Origin: Roseateles depolymerans
Lineage (GTDB): Bacteria; Pseudomonadota; Gammaproteobacteria; Burkholderiales; Burkholderiaceae_C
NCBI RefSeq assembly: GCF_003387155.1
Contig: NZ_QUMT01000003.1
Span: 62,001 to 126,000 of the forward strand
DNA length: 64,000 nucleotides
Direction: 5' to 3'
Shown: positions 60,408 through 64,000 of the stretch, piece by piece
Layout of the letters: each line of letters starts with the position of its first letter
Position numbering within the stretch: the first letter of the stretch is position 1
Program-made: the position numbers and the translations under genes
Notes under the pieces: generated by a model
Database searches by the model: none
Seen by the model: the letters and a program-made list of their open reading frames with translations, nothing else
Told to the model about the DNA's origin: nothing

Positions 60408-61859
60408 TCAGGATCGAGGTTCTGCCGGCTGCCAACCGCCACCCAATGCGCGAATCAATTGAATCGATGCACGACGTTGACGTGTCGCCAGATCATTCGC
60501 GCTGCGTTTGGCCGTCAATCCTGCCGTTTGCGAAGTCACCACTTCAAGATAATTCGCAGCGCCCGCCTTGTAGCGATTGGTCGCCAATGCCAGCGATCGA
60601 TCCGCCGCCGCGACGTTGGCACGCTCGTTCTCCAATGCCTGCCCAAATCGGTCCAGCAGCACCAGTTGGTCCTCCACCTGCTGGAAGGCCGTCAGCACTG
60701 TGCTGCGATAGCGCTGTGTCGTCTCTTCCAGCACTGCCCGCACACGTGACTCCTCCGCCTTGCGACGTCCCCCGTCCAGAAGATTGAAGGTGATCGACGG
60801 CCCCAGCGCCCAGAACAGGTTGGGTGCATCAATGAAACGGCCGAGGTCGCTGGTCTGAAAACCGCCCTGCCCGCCCAGGGTGAAGGACGGGTAATACGCC
60901 GTCCTGGCCACGCCCAAGCTGGCCGTGGCCGCTTCCACGCGCCGCTGTGCTGCGGCAATGTCCGGCCGGCGCTGCAACAGCGTCGACGGCACGCCCACGG
61001 GAATGACCGGCGTCGCCAATTCGTCCAGGCGCGGCGCCATGGCAAAGGTCGAGGCATTGGCCCCCACCAGCGCTGCAATGGCATGCTCCAGCACCGCCCG
61101 CTGCGCCTGGGACTGCTGTCGCTGCGAACGCGCCGCTTCCAGCTGCCCCTGCGCTCGCGCCAGGTCCAGGCCCGAGGAAATGCCCGCCCTGTGGCGCCGC
61201 TCCACCAGGTCCAACGCCTTGCCGTAGGCCTCCTCAGCTTCCTTCAGCAGCGCATCGTCACGGTCCAGGCCCCGCAGGGCCATGACCGTGTCCGCCAGTT
61301 GAGCCTGCAGCTGCAGGCGAGCGGCCGCGAGGTCCGCCTGCGCCGCCGCTTCGGACGCCACACCCGCCGCCACCTGCTGCCGAACCCGGCCCCAGAGATC
61401 CAGCTCATAGCTGGCGTCCAGGCCCAGGGTGGCGCTGTTGTACCAGTCCGGGGACGTGGGGCCGAGGACCCGCAGCGGTCGTCGCTCCGACTGGCGGTTG
61501 CGGGTGACGTTCAGAGAACTGTTGACCGTGGGAGACTGGGCCGCGCGCAAGGTCTCGGTCGCCGCGCGAGCCTGGTCGTAGCGCGCCAATGCCGCGGCGA
61601 GGTCCGGGCTGTTCTGGATGAGGCGCTGCTCCAGGCCATCCAGCTCCGCATCCCCATAGGCCTTCCACCAGCCGTCCCAGGCCAGCGGCACGTCCGTGGA
61701 CGCCACCACCCAGGGGGAGTTTCCGGCCCGCGTTTCCTTGAAGGCCGGCGCGGGGTCCATGGCGGGCAGCTCGGTGCGTGGCGCCTGCGCGCAGCCGGTC
61801 AGGCCCGCCACCAGCGCGAGCACCGCCAGCCCCGTCGCAGTCAGGGTCAGGCGACTCAC
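60408..61859 (-). CDS. RND efflux outer-membrane factor lipoprotein (NodT/OprM type)
   Basis: 483 residues. Lipoprotein signal with lipobox LTGC (Cys23), then the two-fold OEP repeat: WWKAYGDAELDGLEQRLIQN, SYELDLWGRVRQQVAAG in the first half and RRPDIAAAQRRVEAATASLG, ITFNLLDGGRRKAEESRVRA in the second. It forms the trimeric channel of a tripartite pump. Its start overlaps the fusion-protein stop by four bases. Short attcgagcc repeats follow the stop at about 60377-60411 on the plus strand. Confidence 0.93.
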   Translation of the reverse strand: MSRLTLTATGLAVLALVAGLTGCAQAPRTELPAMDPAPAFKETRAGNSPWVVASTDVPLAWDGWWKAYGDAELDGLEQRLIQNSPDLAAALARYDQARAATETLRAAQSPTVNSSLNVTRNRQSERRPLRVLGPTSPDWYNSATLGLDASYELDLWGRVRQQVAAGVASEAAAQADLAAARLQLQAQLADTVMALRGLDRDDALLKEAEEAYGKALDLVERRHRAGISSGLDLARAQGQLEAARSQRQQSQAQRAVLEHAIAALVGANASTFAMAPRLDELATPVIPVGVPSTLLQRRPDIAAAQRRVEAATASLGVARTAYYPSFTLGGQGGFQTSDLGRFIDAPNLFWALGPSITFNLLDGGRRKAEESRVRAVLEETTQRYRSTVLTAFQQVEDQLVLLDRFGQALENERANVAAADRSLALATNRYKAGAANYLEVVTSQTAGLTAKRSANDLATRQRRASIQLIRALGGGWQPAEPRS

Positions 61860-63046
61860 GAACGCCCCTTCGCCGCAGGCGTTGCCGCCTCGGTGTTCAC
61901 CCGCACGACATCCCCGTTGGCCAGGCCATCCGGCGGGTTCTCGATGACACGGTCCTGCGCGGTCAGGCCCGTAGCAATCTCCAGGACCGTGCCCAGGTCG
62001 CGTGCAATCGTGACCTTGCGCAGTTGCACGCGGTTCTGTGCATCCACCGTCGCCACCTGCACGCCAGCCTTGTTGATGATCACGGCGCCCGGCGGCAGTC
62101 CCAATGCCGACGTCGGTGCGGGGTCGGCGGACGGCTTGGCGGCGCTGCCGACAAACCTCACCGTCGCAAAGCCCCCCGGCAGCAGCTCGCCCCGCGTGTT
62201 GTCCACGACCAGTTGCACCAGCATGGCGCCGGTGCCGGTGTTGATCGAGCGGGAGAGCGATTCAACGGTGGCATCGAAGGTCTGGCCCGGACGCTCCGGC
62301 ACCGTCAGCTGAGCCTTGGCCCCCGACTGGACGCGGGTGACCTGCCGCTGCGGCACGTTCACATAAACCCGCAGCCGACGCACGTCGGAGACCACGAACA
62401 GCTCACTGCCCGGAGACCCGCCCACATTGATGAGCGCCCCGACATCGGTGTTGCGCGCAGTGACGATACCGTCAAACGGCGCCGTGAGCCGGGTGAACTG
62501 CTTGAGCGCCTGGATGCGCTCCACATTGGCCTGCAAGGCATTGACGGTGGACTGCTTGGCCGCCAGGTCGCCGCTGCGCTCTTCCACCTCCTGGCGGGAC
62601 ACCGAGTCCGACTCCAGCAGCGATTGCCACCGCTTGGCCGTGCTGGCCGCCAGGGCCGCATTGCTGCGCGCGGTGTTGAGTTCGGCACGGGCCTGGGCGA
62701 GCTGCTGGTCCAGGTCCGGCGTCTCGATTTCCGCCAGCAACTGGCCCGCCTTGACCGGCGTGCCAATGTCCGCCTGCCAGCGCTTCAAATAGCCGCTCAC
62801 CCGCGCATAGATCGGCGCGCGTGACCAGGCCTCGATGCGCGCCGGCAGTTCAAGAGCCTCCTGCGTGAGCGGCTTGGGCGCAATCAGGTTGACCGTGGGC
62901 TGGCCACGTTCGGCGGCCGCAGTCTTGAGCTGCTCGGCGCTGGATTGGCAGGCCCACAGGCCCGACCCCACGATGATCACGGCCAGCGCGGCGGCCACGG
63001 CAGCGGCAACCCGCAGGCGGGGAGTGGAAGGTGCATCAGTTCGCAT
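61856..63046 (-). CDS. RND efflux membrane-fusion protein
   Basis: 396 residues from the ATG at 63046, which overlaps the permease 3' end by 11 bases; AGGAG lies nine bases upstream. One N-terminal membrane segment (VAAAVAAALAVIIVGSGLWA), the lipoyl half-motifs (ARVSGYLKRWQADIGTPVKA, LTAPFDGIVTARNTDVGALI), an alpha-hairpin (about 90-150), and the beta-barrel (VYVNVPQRQVTRVQSGAKAQ). It joins the inner-membrane pump to the outer-membrane factor. Middle gene of the three-gene operon. Confidence 0.93.
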   Translation of the reverse strand: MRTDAPSTPRLRVAAAVAAALAVIIVGSGLWACQSSAEQLKTAAAERGQPTVNLIAPKPLTQEALELPARIEAWSRAPIYARVSGYLKRWQADIGTPVKAGQLLAEIETPDLDQQLAQARAELNTARSNAALAASTAKRWQSLLESDSVSRQEVEERSGDLAAKQSTVNALQANVERIQALKQFTRLTAPFDGIVTARNTDVGALINVGGSPGSELFVVSDVRRLRVYVNVPQRQVTRVQSGAKAQLTVPERPGQTFDATVESLSRSINTGTGAMLVQLVVDNTRGELLPGGFATVRFVGSAAKPSADPAPTSALGLPPGAVIINKAGVQVATVDAQNRVQLRKVTIARDLGTVLEIATGLTAQDRVIENPPDGLANGDVVRVNTEAATPAAKGRS

Positions 63047-64000
63047 GGGAAGCATCTCCTGCCGGCAGCAGCGGCGCTGCATCGGCGGATGTATCGGCGG
63101 ATGAATCGGACCGCTTGGGTCGGTGGTGGCGGTGCACCAGGCTGAAGACCACCGGCACAAAGACCAGCGTGGCGAAGGTGGCGAAGATCAGGCCGCCAAT
63201 GACGGCACGGCCCAGCGGTGCATTCTGTTCACCGCCCTCCCCCAGGCCCAGCGCCATCGGCAACATGCCGATGACCATGGCCAGCGCCGTCATCAGCACC
63301 GGCCGGAAACGGACAAAACCGGCGTCCAGCGCCGCAGCGGTGGCATCTCCCAGTTCCTCGAGCCGCTCACGCGCAAAGCTGATGACCAGCACGCTGTTGG
63401 CCGTCGCCACGCCCATGCACATGATGGCGCCGGTGAGCGCCGGCACCGAGAGCGTGGTGTGGGTGGCAAAGAGCATCCACACAATGCCGGCCAGCGCCGC
63501 CGGCAGGGCCGACACGATGACCGCCGGGTCCAGCCAGGACTGGAAGTTCACGACGATCAGCAGGTAGATGAGCACCACCGCGCCCAGCAGCCCAAAGAGC
63601 AGGCCGGAGAAGGCCCGGTCCATGGTGCGGACCTGACCCAGCAACTGCACGTTCGATCCCTTGGGCACTTGCGCCGCCGTCTCGGCCAGCGCTTCGCGGA
63701 TGTCGCGAGCGACGGCGCCCAGGTCCCGGTCCTGCGTGGTGGCATGGATCTGCACCATGGTCTGCACGTCATATTGGCTGACCAGCGCGCTGCCGGTGCT
63801 GCGCTCAAAGGACGCCAGCCCACCCAGGGTCGTGGTGCCCGGGGCGCTGCCATTGCCCACCGGCAGGTTGCCCAGCGCCGCCAGCGAATCCAGCTGCTGC
63901 TGCGGCGTCTGCATGACGATGGCGTAACTCACACCATTGGCCGGGTTGAGCCAGTAGGTCGGTGCCACCTGGCTGCTGCCCGCCAGATTGACCACCAGGC
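63036..64000 (-). CDS. RND efflux permease (HAE1/AcrB-like), C-terminal part, cut by the window edge
   Basis: The frame is open to the edge; about 321 residues are visible, the C-terminal third of a 1000+ residue pump. Periplasmic docking part (GVSYAIVMQTPQQQLDSLAA, YDVQTMVQIHATTQDRDLGA), then helices of the second membrane half: LLIVVNFQSWLDPAVIVSAL, VPALTGAIMCMGVATANSVL, FRPVLMTALAMVIGMLPMAL and the PLGRAVIGGLIFATFATLVFVPVVF end. MCMGVATANSVL is where HAE pumps have GIVVKNAI, nearer the HAE1/MdtB-like or uncharacterised RND group. Substrate unknown. Confidence 0.92.
   Translation of the reverse strand, partial: LVVNLAGSSQVAPTYWLNPANGVSYAIVMQTPQQQLDSLAALGNLPVGNGSAPGTTTLGGLASFERSTGSALVSQYDVQTMVQIHATTQDRDLGAVARDIREALAETAAQVPKGSNVQLLGQVRTMDRAFSGLLFGLLGAVVLIYLLIVVNFQSWLDPAVIVSALPAALAGIVWMLFATHTTLSVPALTGAIMCMGVATANSVLVISFARERLEELGDATAAALDAGFVRFRPVLMTALAMVIGMLPMALGLGEGGEQNAPLGRAVIGGLIFATFATLVFVPVVFSLVHRHHRPKRSDSSADTSADAAPLLPAGDASHAN

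Noticed and set aside
1-64000. CRISPR array or rRNA genes
   Set aside because: No regularly spaced direct repeats and no rRNA-like sequence were seen in the window.

Overview
The window looks like the chromosome of a high-GC betaproteobacterium of the Burkholderiales, most likely the Roseateles/Mitsuaria/Rubrivivax neighbourhood. This is inferred from gene content and order (TPR gene-lolB-ispE-tRNA-Gln-prs-rplY-pth; hrcA diverging from nadK-recN-rapZ), from two PEP-CTERM proteins and from the general protein style. No rRNA or database comparison is available here.

Layout. 1-9.2 kb: amino-sugar (probably N-acetylgalactosamine or galactosamine) use: an amidohydrolase (cut by the edge) and a large TonB-dependent receptor on the minus strand, divergent from a DMT permease, a KbaZ/GatZ protein, AgaS, a BadF/BadG-type sugar kinase and a DeoR-type regulator. 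The divergent promoter region carries many TTTCG/CGAAA repeats that look like the DeoR operator. 9.2-16.6 kb: LysR regulator with a VOC protein and an MDR reductase, a 77-residue Cys/His protein, a cytochrome b561, an autotransporter with a long pre-signal extension, and a PEP-CTERM protein. 16.7-26.8 kb: an accessory island of mostly unrecognised genes, a decayed IS3-family element, a three-gene operon (N4-type DNA methyltransferase, HerA-like ATPase, NurA-like nuclease) of lower GC and different codon use, a membrane-anchored unknown and an IS630-family transposase, ending at the 3' end of a CAT-anticodon tRNA. The methyltransferase-HerA-NurA operon is the best candidate for an unusual (probably anti-phage) system.

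26.8-41.9 kb: conserved housekeeping: hrcA, nadK, recN, rapZ, mutY, mutM, a TPR protein, lolB, ispE, tRNA-Gln, prs, rplY, pth. Several of these carry unusual low-complexity tails (recN, pth), and ispE has a composition break and insertions in its 3' half. 42.0-54.7 kb: a cobalamin riboswitch followed by a B12 uptake and late-biosynthesis cluster (btuB, cobU, btuF, btuC, btuD, cobB/cbiA, cobO, cbiB, threonine-phosphate decarboxylase, cobQ, cobT), mostly with 1-4 base overlaps. cobS and the alpha-ribazole phosphatase are not in the window.

54.8-64 kb: a second PEP-CTERM protein, a PIN/HTH toxin-antitoxin candidate, a secreted PL1 pectate lyase with a very clear terminator, a 247-bp palindromic intergenic element with perfect 33-bp arms, and an RND efflux operon (permease cut by the edge, membrane-fusion protein, outer-membrane factor).
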